Part shown: one piece after another, positions 45,560 through 54,988 of the stretch | Layout: each line of letters begins with the position of its first letter | Numbering within the stretch: the stretch's first letter is position 1 | DNA from: Ectobacillus ponti | GTDB taxonomy: Bacteria > Bacillota > Bacilli > Bacillales > Bacillaceae_G | Direction: 5' to 3' | Assembly (NCBI RefSeq): GCF_024294785.1 | Contig: NZ_JANCLT010000011.1 | Span: 62,001-126,000 of the forward strand | DNA: 64,000 bases | The notes under the pieces: generated by a model | Told to the model about the DNA's origin: nothing | Database searches by the model: none | What the model saw: the letters and a program-made list of their open reading frames with translations, nothing else | Program-made: the position numbers and the translations under genes

Positions 45560-46300
45560 ATGAAACAAACAGATGATGCACAAATTGCTATGGAGCGGCA
45601 GTGCCTGACAAAACCTGAGATGGAAGCCGTACAACAAGCGGACCGGCTGTTGGGCTGCCAGGTCACACTGGCACTGCTGGAGGAGCAACAGGAAAAGTGG
45701 ATTCCGCATCATAGCCTCCATGACGCCACTGGGGGTGTATGGAAGGGCATCGTACGACGCATCAATCAGGCGGAGCAGGAGCTTGAACAAACGGGGGTTT
45801 TTCATTTTAGGAAGAAAAGCACGCTCAAACGCTGGATTGCTGACTTGCAGTCGCAGCTGAGGCAAGCTGGTTATCTCTTCCCGCTTGCTGAGTTTGAAGC
45901 CCGATATGAGGAAGAGATGAGAGGGGAGCAGCAGCGGTATGAACAAAAGAGGGGGGAGTATGCAATTTTGCGCCATGCCAGGAAAGCATTTGGCCACGCT
46001 GCGTATCGGGAAGTGGCAGCGCAATATCCAGACCTTTTCGGAAATGGCATACTGACAATCCCGGCTGCCGTGAAAATCAAAAGGCTGTTGGCAGGGCGAA
46101 CGCTGTCTGTTCAGGACATTTTGGCAATGGAGACAATAGAACGGGAAATCAGAAATACCTTTATATGTGCGTTGCAGCACCTACAGCATCCAACAGAAGA
46201 GGAGGGTGGGCGCGGGAAGCCTATGCAGACGCTCGGCAGAAAACGGGAACGCCAACACGACTATGAGCTTGAACGCGGATATGTGCGGCGCTCACGATAG
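45560..46300 (+). CDS. hypothetical protein, 246 residues
   Basis: A soluble, highly charged, probably alpha-helical protein. It begins MKQTDDAQIAMERQCLTKPE; the middle contains FHFRKKSTLKRWIADLQSQLRQ, and the end is strongly basic (GRKRERQHDYELERGYVRRSR). No family recognised. ATG at 45560 with GAGGAGGGG 7 bases upstream. Confidence 0.55.
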   Translation: MKQTDDAQIAMERQCLTKPEMEAVQQADRLLGCQVTLALLEEQQEKWIPHHSLHDATGGVWKGIVRRINQAEQELEQTGVFHFRKKSTLKRWIADLQSQLRQAGYLFPLAEFEARYEEEMRGEQQRYEQKRGEYAILRHARKAFGHAAYREVAAQYPDLFGNGILTIPAAVKIKRLLAGRTLSVQDILAMETIEREIRNTFICALQHLQHPTEEEGGRGKPMQTLGRKRERQHDYELERGYVRRSR

Positions 46301-46415
46301 CACAAAGGCATCATTGAAGAACAGGGCCCCCTCTTCCTGTGCAACGGGCATTTACGGAAAAATGCCTTCTTCTGTATAATGGTTTGTATTTAGAGCTTGA
46401 GGGAGGCATACATAT

Positions 46416-47090
46416 ATGATTTCGATTTTAGTCGCTGACGATGACCCGTATATTCGCGGGCTTGTCCGGCACCATTTGCAGCTGGGAGGCTATCAGGTGC
46501 AGGAAGCGGCAGACGGGGAAGCAGCCATGAACCTTCTGGAAGCGCAGCCGGTTCATATGGCAATTGTGGACATTGTCATGCCGCATAAGGATGGCTATGA
46601 AGTATGCCGGGACATCCGCCGCCAGTACGATATCCCAATCCTGTTACTGACGGCAAAGGAGGCACTGGCAGATAAAGAAAAAGGCTTTGCGGCCGGCACG
46701 GACGATTACCTGGTGAAGCCGTTTGAGCCAAGGGAGCTGCTGTTTCGGGTAAAGGCGCTGCTGCGGCGCTATCAGACGGCGAGCTCTGACGTCATTACAC
46801 TCGGGCAAACTGTCATTGACCGGAAAAGCTACGAGGTCCGCTGCCAGGGGCAGGTGCTGTTTCTGCCGCTGAAGGAATTCGAGCTTCTGTTTCAGCTTGC
46901 CAGCTATCCCGGGCGCAGCTTTTCACGCGGACAGCTCATTGAACTCGTGTGGGGGCTTGACTTTGAAGGAGACGAGCGGACCGTCGATGTGCATATCAAA
47001 CGGCTGCGAGACCGGTTTGCCAAACGGACAGATGATTTTTCCATTTCCACCGTGCGCGGTGTGGGCTATAAGCTGGAGACAAAGGGATGA
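46416..47090 (+). CDS. hssR: HssR-like heme-stress response regulator
   Basis: A 224-residue OmpR-family regulator: receiver domain with DDDPYI, phospho-Asp in AIVDIVMPHKDG (about residue 52) and Lys in YLVKPFEP, then a winged-helix domain ending GDERTVDVHIKRLRDRF and VRGVGYKLE. By memory it resembles staphylococcal HssR closely, especially the receiver ALADKE / GTDDY block. Together with the kinase and ABC genes behind it and an HssR box before hrtB, the call is firm. Confidence 0.88.
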   Translation: MISILVADDDPYIRGLVRHHLQLGGYQVQEAADGEAAMNLLEAQPVHMAIVDIVMPHKDGYEVCRDIRRQYDIPILLLTAKEALADKEKGFAAGTDDYLVKPFEPRELLFRVKALLRRYQTASSDVITLGQTVIDRKSYEVRCQGQVLFLPLKEFELLFQLASYPGRSFSRGQLIELVWGLDFEGDERTVDVHIKRLRDRFAKRTDDFSISTVRGVGYKLETKG

Positions 47091-48466
47091 GGACGCTGTA
47101 TATCCGATTTGTCGCTGTCACTCTTGGAATTATGGTGCTCAGCAGCATCTTTGCTTTTCTGCTCGGCAACCTCTTCTATCAAACATATTTGAAGCCCTAT
47201 AATGACCGGAAAATTACGGACATGGCCCTGCATGTGCAAGCATACATGGAAGCCTTGCCCCGGCAGCAGGCGGAAGCCCATTTCCGGCAGGTTGCCGCTT
47301 TAGGGTATCAGCTGTACATAGAAGGCAAAGGAGCGGACCGTCACTTTTACGGCTCGCCGTTCCGCGAACAGCACATCAGCTCCCGTGTTGTGGAGCAGGT
47401 GAAACACGGACAAGTGTATCACGGCATCCGCCAATTTTCCGAGCGCTGGTTTGTTACCGGCTTCTTTGAAGACAGCTTGGCCAATACCATTGGCGTTCCT
47501 GTGACCATCGAAGGAACCACCTATGCCCTGTTCCTGCGGCCGGACATTGAAAAGCAGTTTTGGGAAATGCGCATTTTCTTTTCCATCTTGCTCGCCGGGA
47601 CTGTGCTGCTCAGCATGCTGCTTGTCACCATCAGCACCCGGTATATTGTGAAACCGATACGGATTTTTACGAAGGCAACAAAGAAAATTGCATCCGGCGA
47701 ATATGATATTGAACTGGCGGTGAACCGCCGGGACGAAATTGGCGAACTGGCCCGCCATTTCTCGCATATGGCGGAGGCGCTGAACCGGCTGGAGCAAATG
47801 CGCCAGGAATTCATATCCAATGTTTCTCATGAAATTCAGTCGCCGCTGACCTCCATTCAGGGCTATGCGCAGGTGCTGCGGTCACAGCCCGTATCTCACG
47901 GGCAGCAACAGCAGTATCTGCATATCATTGAGGAGGAAAGCAGACGCATGTCACTCTTAAGCAAGCAAATGCTTCTGTTGGCCTCGCTGGATCAGGAAGA
48001 GCATATCGTGGATCAGCAGCCGTTTCATTTGGCGGAGCAGCTGCAGGGCATTGTAAGGGCGACGGAATGGCAGTGGCGGGAAAAGGAACTGGCCATCGAG
48101 CTGGATGCGGCGCCGGTGCTGCTGCGTGGAAATAAGGAGCTGCTGCATCAGGCTTGGACAAACCTGCTGATAAACAGCATCAAGTTCACGGAGCCGGGCG
48201 GTAGCATTTCCATCTGCGCGGTTGCGGGGCACAGGGAAGTGCAATTGGAGTTTTCGGATACCGGAATTGGGATTGCGGAGGAGGATTTGAAGCGGATTTT
48301 TGAGCCGTACTATAAGGCGGATGCATCGCGCAATCGGGCAAAGGGAGGAAGCGGCCTGGGGCTTGCCATTACACAGAAAATTATTGCTTTGCACGGCGGA
48401 AGCATCACGGTGCAAAGTAAACCGGGCGAAGGCACAAGGTTCACCGTCATCCTGCCGCAGCTGTAA
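47087..48466 (+). CDS. hssS: HssS-like heme-sensing histidine kinase
   Basis: A 459-residue membrane sensor kinase overlapping hssR by 4 bases. Two membrane segments (about 10-30 and 165-190) enclose an extracytoplasmic region with YGSPFRE, VYHGIRQF, FVTGFFED and FLRPDI, which matches the HssS sensor pattern. Then HAMP, the phospho-acceptor H in SNVSHEIQSPL (about residue 248), and the ATPase blocks NLLINSIKF, FSDTGIGI and GSGLGLAI. Confidence 0.88.
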   Translation: MRTLYIRFVAVTLGIMVLSSIFAFLLGNLFYQTYLKPYNDRKITDMALHVQAYMEALPRQQAEAHFRQVAALGYQLYIEGKGADRHFYGSPFREQHISSRVVEQVKHGQVYHGIRQFSERWFVTGFFEDSLANTIGVPVTIEGTTYALFLRPDIEKQFWEMRIFFSILLAGTVLLSMLLVTISTRYIVKPIRIFTKATKKIASGEYDIELAVNRRDEIGELARHFSHMAEALNRLEQMRQEFISNVSHEIQSPLTSIQGYAQVLRSQPVSHGQQQQYLHIIEEESRRMSLLSKQMLLLASLDQEEHIVDQQPFHLAEQLQGIVRATEWQWREKELAIELDAAPVLLRGNKELLHQAWTNLLINSIKFTEPGGSISICAVAGHREVQLEFSDTGIGIAEEDLKRIFEPYYKADASRNRAKGGSGLGLAITQKIIALHGGSITVQSKPGEGTRFTVILPQL

Positions 48467-48472
48467 TCTGCT

Positions 48473-48492
48473 GTTCATCTTCTGTTCATATT
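48473..48492 (+). promoter_or_regulatory. HssR box upstream of hrtBA
   Basis: Two 9-base direct repeats, GTTCATCTT and GTTCATATT, separated by CT. This matches the staphylococcal hrtAB operator (two GTTCATATT half-sites with a 2-base gap). A -10-like TACGAT at 48500-48505 follows, so the box overlaps the promoter. Confidence 0.8.
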
Positions 48493-48558
48493 TCCCCTGT
48501 ACGATAAGGGTGTGCCAAGGAAGGCAGATATGAAAAAGAAGAAAAGGGAGAGGATATT

Positions 48559-49620
48559 ATGTTTCTCGCACTGCGTGAATTGCGGCATGCCAAGCTGCGC
48601 TATACCCTCATTGCGGCTATTATGATTTTAGTTGCCTGGCTGACATTCATGGTGTCGGGCCTGGCAAATGGCTTGGCGGCAGATAATGCTTCAGCCGTGC
48701 AAACCATGGAGGGGCGCGCTTTCCTCCTGCAGCAGGATGCGGAAGGAAAAATCGGACGCTCTGTTTTATCGGAAGATCTGCTCGCTGATGTACAACAGCA
48801 GGTGGGCAGAGAACAGGCAACGCCGTTTTCCTATATGATGCTTTCTTTGGAGAAAGGAAGCGCAAAGATGGATGTGACGCTCTTTGGAATTGACAACACG
48901 GGCTTTTTGGCCCCGAATCTTGTAAAAGGAAGCCGTCCCGCCAAGGAGAATGAAGTTGTGGTAAGCCAAGCGTTTGAGGAGAAGGGAATCCGCATAGGAG
49001 ATGTATTGGAGAGCAAGGATTTCAAGCAAACCTTCGTCATAACAGGGTTTACAGACAAAAGGATGTTCAGCCATACTCCGGTTGTGTATGTCAGCTTGGA
49101 GCAGCTGCAGAAGCTCTTGCCGAATGGAACAAAGTCGATGCAGGCAATCGCGCTGACGACGGACAAGCTGGAGAAGCCAGCCGGTACGGCGCTCTTCAGC
49201 AAGGACGAGCTTGTACGGCACATTCCGGGATATAAGGAAGAGCAGGGCTCGTTGACCATGATGACGCTGTTTCTTGTTGTCATTGCCGCTTTCGTGCAGG
49301 CCGGCTTCTTCTATGTGCTGACCCTGCAAAAAACGGGCCAGTTCGGCGTCCTGAAAGCAATCGGTGCGACAACCTCTTATCTTGCCAAAAGCGTTGTCGG
49401 GCAGGCGCTGCTGTTGGCTATAGCCGCTTTGGTAATTGCGCTTCTGCTCACATTCGGCGCACAGGAACTGCTTCCGGCGGGCATGCCATTTGTTCTCAGC
49501 AGCACCGCAATTGGGCAATACGCATCCCTGCTGCTGCTTGTATCCGGACTTGGTACATCATTATCACTGCTGCAGATTGCCCGCATTGATGCAATCGAGG
49601 CTATTGGGAGGGCTGCATGA
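48559..49620 (+). CDS. hrtB: HrtB-like ABC permease, FtsX type
   Basis: A 353-residue permease with an N-terminal membrane segment, a large extracytoplasmic MacB-like region (about 50-230) and three C-terminal segments, the FtsX arrangement; QKTGQFGVLKAIGATTSYLA is the family coupling region, and RIDAIEAIG the C-terminal end. In the Hrt system it exports heme or a toxic heme product. ATG with GGGAGAGGA upstream; overlaps hrtA by 4 bases. Confidence 0.87.
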   Translation: MFLALRELRHAKLRYTLIAAIMILVAWLTFMVSGLANGLAADNASAVQTMEGRAFLLQQDAEGKIGRSVLSEDLLADVQQQVGREQATPFSYMMLSLEKGSAKMDVTLFGIDNTGFLAPNLVKGSRPAKENEVVVSQAFEEKGIRIGDVLESKDFKQTFVITGFTDKRMFSHTPVVYVSLEQLQKLLPNGTKSMQAIALTTDKLEKPAGTALFSKDELVRHIPGYKEEQGSLTMMTLFLVVIAAFVQAGFFYVLTLQKTGQFGVLKAIGATTSYLAKSVVGQALLLAIAALVIALLLTFGAQELLPAGMPFVLSSTAIGQYASLLLLVSGLGTSLSLLQIARIDAIEAIGRAA

Positions 49621-50291
49621 TGGAAACATTGGTACTGGAAAACATCAGTAAGGTGTACGGAACGGGAGAAGCGGCAGTCACGGCACTGCATGACGTTTCC
49701 TTGTCTGTAGGAACTGGCGAGCTTGTTGCGGTTGTCGGTCCGTCGGGGTCCGGCAAAAGCACCTTTTTGTCCATCGCCGGTGCCCTGCTGTCGCCGACAA
49801 GCGGGCGGATTCTGCTGAATGGCCGGGATCTCTCGCAGATGCCGGAAAAGGAATTAACCAAAATTCGATTAGAGCAAATGGGCTTCATTTTTCAATCCTC
49901 CAATCTCGTTCCTTATTTAACGGTCCGGGATCAGCTTCTGCTGGTGAACCGTCTGGCCGGCACAAAGGGGCAGCAGGCGGAGGAAAAAGCGGAAGCGTTG
50001 CTCTGGGACCTCGGCCTGGCCGGAAGACAGCAGCACTACCCGGAGCAGCTTTCCGGCGGGCAGCGGCAGCGTGTGGCAATTGCCCGGGCGTTCATGAATG
50101 ACCCGCAGATGATCCTGGCGGATGAACCAACCGCCAGCCTGGATTCCAAGCGGGGCCGGGATGTCGTGAACCTGCTGGCGAAGGAAGTGCGGGAGCGGGG
50201 GAAATCGGCTGTCGTGGTCACGCATGATGAACGCGTGCTGGATTTGTTTGACCGGATTGTCACACTGAAGGATGGAACGCTGTACGGATGA
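49617..50291 (+). CDS. hrtA: HrtA-like ABC ATP-binding protein
   Basis: A 224-residue ATPase: Walker [10 protein letters not shown], signature [14 protein letters not shown], Walker [13 protein letters not shown] and the H-loop VVVTHDERV, as in LolD/MacB-type ATPases. Start ATGA overlaps the hrtB stop. A terminator follows at 50296-50330. Together with HrtB it forms the heme efflux pump controlled by HssRS. Confidence 0.88.
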   Translation: MMETLVLENISKVYGTGEAAVTALHDVSLSVGTGELVAVVGPSGSGKSTFLSIAGALLSPTSGRILLNGRDLSQMPEKELTKIRLEQMGFIFQSSNLVPYLTVRDQLLLVNRLAGTKGQQAEEKAEALLWDLGLAGRQQHYPEQLSGGQRQRVAIARAFMNDPQMILADEPTASLDSKRGRDVVNLLAKEVRERGKSAVVVTHDERVLDLFDRIVTLKDGTLYG

Positions 50292-50295
50292 GCAG

Positions 50296-50330
50296 AAACG
50301 GGAGAGGTGGTCCTCTTCCGTTTTTTGATT
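50296..50330 (+). terminator. terminator of hrtBA
   Basis: ACGGGAGAGG / CCTCTTCCGT hairpin followed by TTTTTTG. Confidence 0.8.
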
Positions 50331-50497
50331 TTCTTTGCTATAGGCCCATGATACTGGCCGCCCCAATACAGCATGGCTTGACGCAATTCGTTCATCATTT
50401 GCTCAAAGAACCTTCACACCTGCCTCAGCTTACATGGCGTTCGAGGCTTAAAATGAGGATATGAGGATATTCCATAAAAAGGCAAAGAGGTGGCGGA

Positions 50498-51547
50498 ATG
50501 AAGAAGCATGTTGTTTTGTTTGAGGTAAGAGAAGGCACGGACAAAGGGCCGGATGGCTATCGGCCGGATACACTGCCGATGGTTCGTTCCTTGGAGGCAC
50601 GCGGTTGGAGTGCAGAGGTTATTTTTTATACAGATGAGCAGCGGGACAGCATCTACGAAAAGGTGGCAGATACAGCCGATGCCTATATCAGCCGGATTAA
50701 CCCCGGCAACCTGAAGGAGGAGGCAATGTATTTCGACATGCTCCGCAGGCTGAGCGACAAGGGTGTCATCGGCATGGCCCACCCGGATGTAATGATTAAC
50801 TACGGGGCAAAGGATGCCTTGGTGAAGCTGCGGAACACGCCGCTGGTGCCGGCTGACACATATGCCTATTACAATGTGCAGGAGCTGCAGGAGCAATTCC
50901 CGAAATCGCTGGCGGCCGGGGAACGGGTGCTGAAGCAAAACCGCGGCTCGACGGGGGAAGGAATTTGGCGCGTGCAGCTGCTGGATACAGAGGCTGTTGA
51001 TGAAACCGGCAAAGTGCGTCCGGATGCCCGCATCCGATGCACAGAGGCGAAGGATAACCATACAGAGGAGCACACCCTTGGCGGGTTTCTGGAGTTTTGC
51101 ACCCAATATGTGACCGGCGCGAACGGCATGCTGGTGGATATGCGCTTTTTGCCGCGGATCAAAGAGGGGGAAATCCGCATCTTCATGATTCATGACAAGC
51201 CGGTAAACGTAGTCCATAAGAAGCCGGCGGACAGCGCTGACGCCTTTTCCGCCACCCTGTTTTCCGGTGCGCAATACCGGTATGATTCCCCGGAAGAGTG
51301 GAGTGACCTCGTACAATCCTTCTTGGCGGCACTGCCCGCGGTTACAGCCCAGCTTGGCGGCTACGACCTGCCGTTGATCTGGACAGCCGATTTTATTCTG
51401 GATTGGGATGAGCAAGGGCAGGATGTGTATATACTTGGGGAAATGAACTGTTCCTGTGTCGGCTTTACTTCGCAGCTGTCTCTCAGCGAAAATATTGCAG
51501 ATGAGATTATCGCCATTGTCAGCCGGAAGGAAGCGGCTGTGTCATAG
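50498..51547 (+). CDS. Cj0069-family protein, ATP-grasp-like
   Basis: A 349-residue soluble protein. It resembles the family annotated as Cj0069 (unknown function): FEVREGTDKGPDGYRPDT at the start, LKQNRGSTGEGIWRV in the middle and ILGEMNCSCVGFTSQL near the end, which look like the nucleotide- and metal-binding parts of ATP-grasp enzymes (Lys, Glu, Asn). No ligase partner gene adjoins it. GAGGTGG before the ATG; terminator GGAACGATGC / GCATCGTTCC follows. Confidence 0.7.
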   Translation: MKKHVVLFEVREGTDKGPDGYRPDTLPMVRSLEARGWSAEVIFYTDEQRDSIYEKVADTADAYISRINPGNLKEEAMYFDMLRRLSDKGVIGMAHPDVMINYGAKDALVKLRNTPLVPADTYAYYNVQELQEQFPKSLAAGERVLKQNRGSTGEGIWRVQLLDTEAVDETGKVRPDARIRCTEAKDNHTEEHTLGGFLEFCTQYVTGANGMLVDMRFLPRIKEGEIRIFMIHDKPVNVVHKKPADSADAFSATLFSGAQYRYDSPEEWSDLVQSFLAALPAVTAQLGGYDLPLIWTADFILDWDEQGQDVYILGEMNCSCVGFTSQLSLSENIADEIIAIVSRKEAAVS

Positions 51548-51555
51548 GAAGAACC

Positions 51556-51585
51556 CGGAACGATGCGCAGGCATCGTTCCGTTTT
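51556..51585 (+). terminator. terminator of the Cj0069-family gene
   Basis: CGGAACGATGC / GCATCGTTCCG stem and TTTT. Confidence 0.75.
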
Positions 51586-51594
51586 GTAACCGCT

Positions 51595-51816
51595 TCAATG
51601 CGTCCCCTCAGGGCAATGCCTCTGCTTTGCGTTTCGGCAAACCTGCGCAAAGGCTTCGGGCTCTTCAAAGTTTGGACAGTGGGCGGAGCGTTCGAACCAA
51701 ATCCATTCTTTATACGGAGCGGACAGCTGCCCGAAATATGCGTGCGCCACCTCATGCGGAGTTTGAAAATCAGAGCGGCCGGCGCACATATAGACCGGCA
51801 CCTGCAGCTCCGGCAA
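51595..51816 (-). pseudogene. 3' fragment of an alpha/beta hydrolase gene
   Basis: 73 codons reading LPELQVPVYMCAGRSDFQTP, FGQLSAPYKEWIWFERSAHCPNFEEPEAF, which is the C-terminal end (Asp and His of the catalytic triad) of a proline-iminopeptidase-like hydrolase. A stop codon lies just upstream in frame, and the N-terminal core is absent. A relic. Confidence 0.65.
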
Positions 51817-51986
51817 TTGCAGGTGTTCTTCATATCAACATGCCATCCCCTCCTGTTTTCATCGTACTACAAGAAGGTGAACTATATCTGATATATTTGG
51901 CAGAAAAATCTATTTGTTATGCTAAAATTTTACATATCCCTTTTCTTCTTGTACCATACAAGATGAAGCATACAGGAGGGATGCGC

Positions 51987-52724
51987 ATGAATCCAACAAT
52001 TGAAACCATTCTGCGGCACCGCTCTATCCGCAAGTATGAGAACCGTCCGCTGACGGAAGAGCAAATCCGGCTGATTGTGCAAAGTGCACAAGCTGCCTCC
52101 ACCTCAAGCTACATCCAGGCATATTCGATCATCGGCATCTGTGACCCGGAGAAGAAGAAACGGCTGGCAGAGCTGTCCGGCAATCAATCTTATGTGGAGA
52201 CAAACGGCCATTTCTTCATCTTTTGCGCTGATTTGTACCGCCATCAGGTGCTGGCAGACATGGAGGGGCAGGATATCAGCATGTCCTTGGAAAGCACGGA
52301 AAAGTTTATGGTGGCACTGATCGACGCATCACTGGCAGCCCAGAACGCGGCAATTGCAGCGGAATCCATGGGCCTTGGCATCTGTTATATCGGCGGACTG
52401 CGGAATCAGCTGGAGGAAGTGAAAGCGCTGCTGCATATTCCGGAGCGTGTCATTCCTTTATTCGGCTTGACAGTCGGTTATCCGCTGCAGGAGGGCAGTG
52501 TGAAGCCCCGGCTTCCGCTGGCACATATCTATCATGAAGACAGCTATCATAGCGATACAGAGCAGCTGCAGTTGCAATTGGCGGAATATAATGAGGTCAT
52601 CCGCCAATATTATGAGGAGCGTACGAACGGAGAAAGACGTGATACGTGGACCGGACAGATGGCACATATGCTTGCACGGCCAACGCGCATGTATATGAAG
52701 GAATTTGTAGAAAGAAGCGGATGA
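51987..52724 (+). CDS. NfsA-type oxygen-insensitive nitroreductase / NADPH-FMN oxidoreductase
   Basis: A 245-residue FMN-dependent dimeric oxidoreductase: HRSIRKYENRPLTEEQI at the start, QAASTSSYIQAYSIIG in the core, ESMGLGICYIGGLRN, and the NfsA-specific C-terminal arm PLFGLTVGYPLQEG... KPRLPLAHIYHED. ATG at 51987 with CAGGAGGG 7 bases upstream. Stand-alone gene. Confidence 0.9.
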   Translation: MNPTIETILRHRSIRKYENRPLTEEQIRLIVQSAQAASTSSYIQAYSIIGICDPEKKKRLAELSGNQSYVETNGHFFIFCADLYRHQVLADMEGQDISMSLESTEKFMVALIDASLAAQNAAIAAESMGLGICYIGGLRNQLEEVKALLHIPERVIPLFGLTVGYPLQEGSVKPRLPLAHIYHEDSYHSDTEQLQLQLAEYNEVIRQYYEERTNGERRDTWTGQMAHMLARPTRMYMKEFVERSG

Positions 52725-52845
52725 ATGTAAAATAATCTTATATACAGCCGCAAGTCTTTTCCGGAAGCAGCTGTATGAATGCTCCGCCGAAAGGAAATAA
52801 GATGATTGTATAACTATGCTTTTCAAAAAAGAAAGGGGTTACGGC

Positions 52846-53121
52846 ATGGACAAGATTGAAGTAGGAGAAGTATTCACGATTAGCGATGAGGATGGAGCAG
52901 AGCAGGAGGTTGAGGTGCTGGCTGCCCTCAGCTTGGACGGGACGGACTACGTGGCGGTAAGCTTTGTGGAGGACCTGCAGGAGGATACAGAAGAGGATAT
53001 TGATATTTTCTTCCTGAAAGTTGATCAGGAGGGTAACTTTGCAGCCATCGAGAGCGATGAAGAGTTTGAACGGGTTTCTGCCGCATTCGATGACATGATG
53101 GATGAAGAAGAAGCGGAATAA
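52846..53121 (+). CDS. DUF1292 (YrzB-like) protein
   Basis: A 91-residue, strongly acidic protein (EVFTISDEDGAEQEVEVLAAL, EEDIDIFFLKVDQEGNF). It matches the small DUF1292 family of Bacillales and Clostridia; function unknown. AAAGGGGT before the ATG, terminator at 53131-53165 after. Confidence 0.82.
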   Translation: MDKIEVGEVFTISDEDGAEQEVEVLAALSLDGTDYVAVSFVEDLQEDTEEDIDIFFLKVDQEGNFAAIESDEEFERVSAAFDDMMDEEEAE

Positions 53122-53130
53122 GCAGTACAT

Positions 53131-53165
53131 AGAAGGCAGCCTGTTGAGGGCTGTCTTCTTTATTT
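53131..53165 (+). terminator. terminator of the DUF1292 gene
   Basis: AGAAGGCAGCC / GGCTGTCTTCT stem and TTTATTTT. Confidence 0.75.
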
Positions 53166-53277
53166 TATGCGGATGCATCCTTACTAATAGACGGGGAGTT
53201 TCCATTCTTCTCTTGTTGTGTTTCTAAGAGGGCTTGCTATAATGTGGAGGAAACTATATTCGAAAAGAGGAATATAT

Positions 53278-54168
53278 ATGGCGAAGCCTTCCAAAAAGGT
53301 TCTCATCTCTGCTCTAGCTGTTTTCATCCTCGGTGGAGGCGGGGGAGCCTATTATTATGTCACGCAGCCTGCTGCCAAGGCTGCTGCAAAAGAGGAAGCC
53401 GGCAAAGAAACAACAAGCCAAGGTGCTGAGAAGGAAGCCTCATCCAAGCATTTGCTGTTGAACCGAACGGCTGTTTCTGTGCCGTTGATAGAAAAAAACG
53501 GAAAAATGTACGTTTCTCTGACTGACTTGGCCCCGCTGCTTGATGGCAAGCTGAATACAGACAACCATACCTATACCCTGCAGCTCTCCAAGCCTGTAAC
53601 CTATACGGAAGAGGAAGGGCTGCTGCAAAATAAAAAGCTTTACATTCCCATGGAGAGTGTCTCTAAGTTTGGCGGCATCTATTATGACATGGGCGATGGC
53701 CAATATGTTGATTACGCCTTAAAACGGGTGGAACGAATCGGCGAGTATCAACAGGGACAGATTTCACGCCCTTATGCTTCCTTGGCTGCCTACGAGGAGG
53801 CAGCCAAGGCTTTGCTTGCATTGCCGGACCAGGAGCTGCTGAAAAAACCAGCGATTGTCTACTACCGCTATGAAGAGCTCCCAAAAGGAGGAAAGCGGTC
53901 GCACTATGGCACCTATCTCCCTGTCCAGGTGCGCGGTATGACCTTCCTGTTGTCCGTTTCGGCCGACGCCGTATGGAATAAAGGCAAATGGAAGGCAACC
54001 TACCACGCTATGAGCTGGCAGCGCGGCACGGGGGGAGAGCTTTCTCCCGTCGACGGAGAATGGTCCGGCCTGCAGTTTACAGAAGACGTACCCAAGCTCC
54101 CAATCGACACGATTGTCAAAGAGATGGGGCGCACAGAGCAGAAGGAAGAAAAGAAAGCTGAGTCGTAA
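53278..54168 (+). CDS. secreted or membrane-anchored protein with a copper-amine-oxidase-N-like region
   Basis: A 296-residue protein with one N-terminal membrane segment (about 8-28, VLISALAVFILGGGGGAYYY), an Ala/Lys/Glu linker, and a core containing SVPLIEKNGKMYVSLTDLAPLL, the pattern of cell-surface stalk/copper-amine-oxidase N-terminal domains. No catalytic motif seen. Promoter TATAAT at 53238-53243; AAAAGAGG before the ATG. Terminator at 54206-54243. Confidence 0.65.
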   Translation: MAKPSKKVLISALAVFILGGGGGAYYYVTQPAAKAAAKEEAGKETTSQGAEKEASSKHLLLNRTAVSVPLIEKNGKMYVSLTDLAPLLDGKLNTDNHTYTLQLSKPVTYTEEEGLLQNKKLYIPMESVSKFGGIYYDMGDGQYVDYALKRVERIGEYQQGQISRPYASLAAYEEAAKALLALPDQELLKKPAIVYYRYEELPKGGKRSHYGTYLPVQVRGMTFLLSVSADAVWNKGKWKATYHAMSWQRGTGGELSPVDGEWSGLQFTEDVPKLPIDTIVKEMGRTEQKEEKKAES

Positions 54169-54205
54169 CGCTTTGCTCAGCCTAAGATACATGGGATGTA
54201 AATGA

Positions 54206-54243
54206 ATGAGAGAATCCGCTCCAATGGGCGGATTTTTTCGTTT
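54206..54243 (+). terminator. terminator
   Basis: AATCCGC / GCGGATT stem and TTTTTTCG. Confidence 0.7.
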
Positions 54244-54352
54244 CAAATTCTCATTCTAAAAAATGGCATAGAAAGCGATTTCATGAGATAGTAGAGGTAT
54301 ACCTGCAGGCAGGAGACCTGCAAATTGCTCGGCATACTGGAGGAGGGAAAGA

Positions 54353-54532
54353 ATGAATCACAAGGTGAGTGTGTGGGTTTCCAGGGCGCTTATGATCATA
54401 TTCTTGATTTTCTTATGCAGTACGGGGGGCTTTGGCTGGACACTTGCGGTATTGTTTTCCGCCTTGGTCTTGTTCTTCTCCATTACCTCGCAGATTGGGG
54501 GAAAGGAGAAGAAGAGAGACATCGGGCAATGA
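54353..54532 (+). CDS. 59-residue membrane protein
   Basis: MNHKVSVWVSRALMIIFLILLCST start, two hydrophobic segments separated by a short Gly-rich loop (GGFGW), and a charged tail GGKEKKRDIGQ. TGGAGGAGGG upstream is an excellent ribosome site. Unknown function; a shorter frame overlaps it but has weaker support. Confidence 0.55.
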   Translation: MNHKVSVWVSRALMIIFLIFLCSTGGFGWTLAVLFSALVLFFSITSQIGGKEKKRDIGQ

Positions 54533-54637
54533 GCGCAGTATTGCCCAGGTTTACAGGAATCAAGGGAGCCTGGATTGGTGCAGAAATGCGCTCATCTATC
54601 GAATTGCCATGCAGACGTTATTGAGGCTGTTGAGAAG

Positions 54638-54672
54638 CAAACAGACCCCAAAAGAGGTCTGTTTTTTGTTTA
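54638..54672 (+). terminator. terminator
   Basis: AACAGACC / GGTCTGTT stem and TTTTTG. Confidence 0.7.
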
Positions 54673-54988
54673 TGGACACAATGCATTCTTACTAGCCGTT
54701 CTTTTAATTTCATTTACTGTAATTAAATGTAAATTAAAAAACAAAACATAGTTATTGAACCCTTTTTATCAACGTATTCCCTTACTTTGCACGAAGTATT
54801 GTATGCGGGAATTGCTTGGACTTAAAATTGTATTACACAGCCTTTTATCAGGAGATACATTCTTTCTTATAAGTGAACTCTGCATGTTTGTGCGCGGTAC
54901 TCGAAAAGAGAACCCATTTGTATTTGAAGCCCTCTTCTTTCTTATCGAGTGTTATAATAGATTCCATAGAACGGAAGGGAGCCGATGT

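Noticed and set aside
50414-51415. 333-codon open frame on the minus strand
   Set aside because: Antisense of the Cj0069-family gene; no ribosome site.
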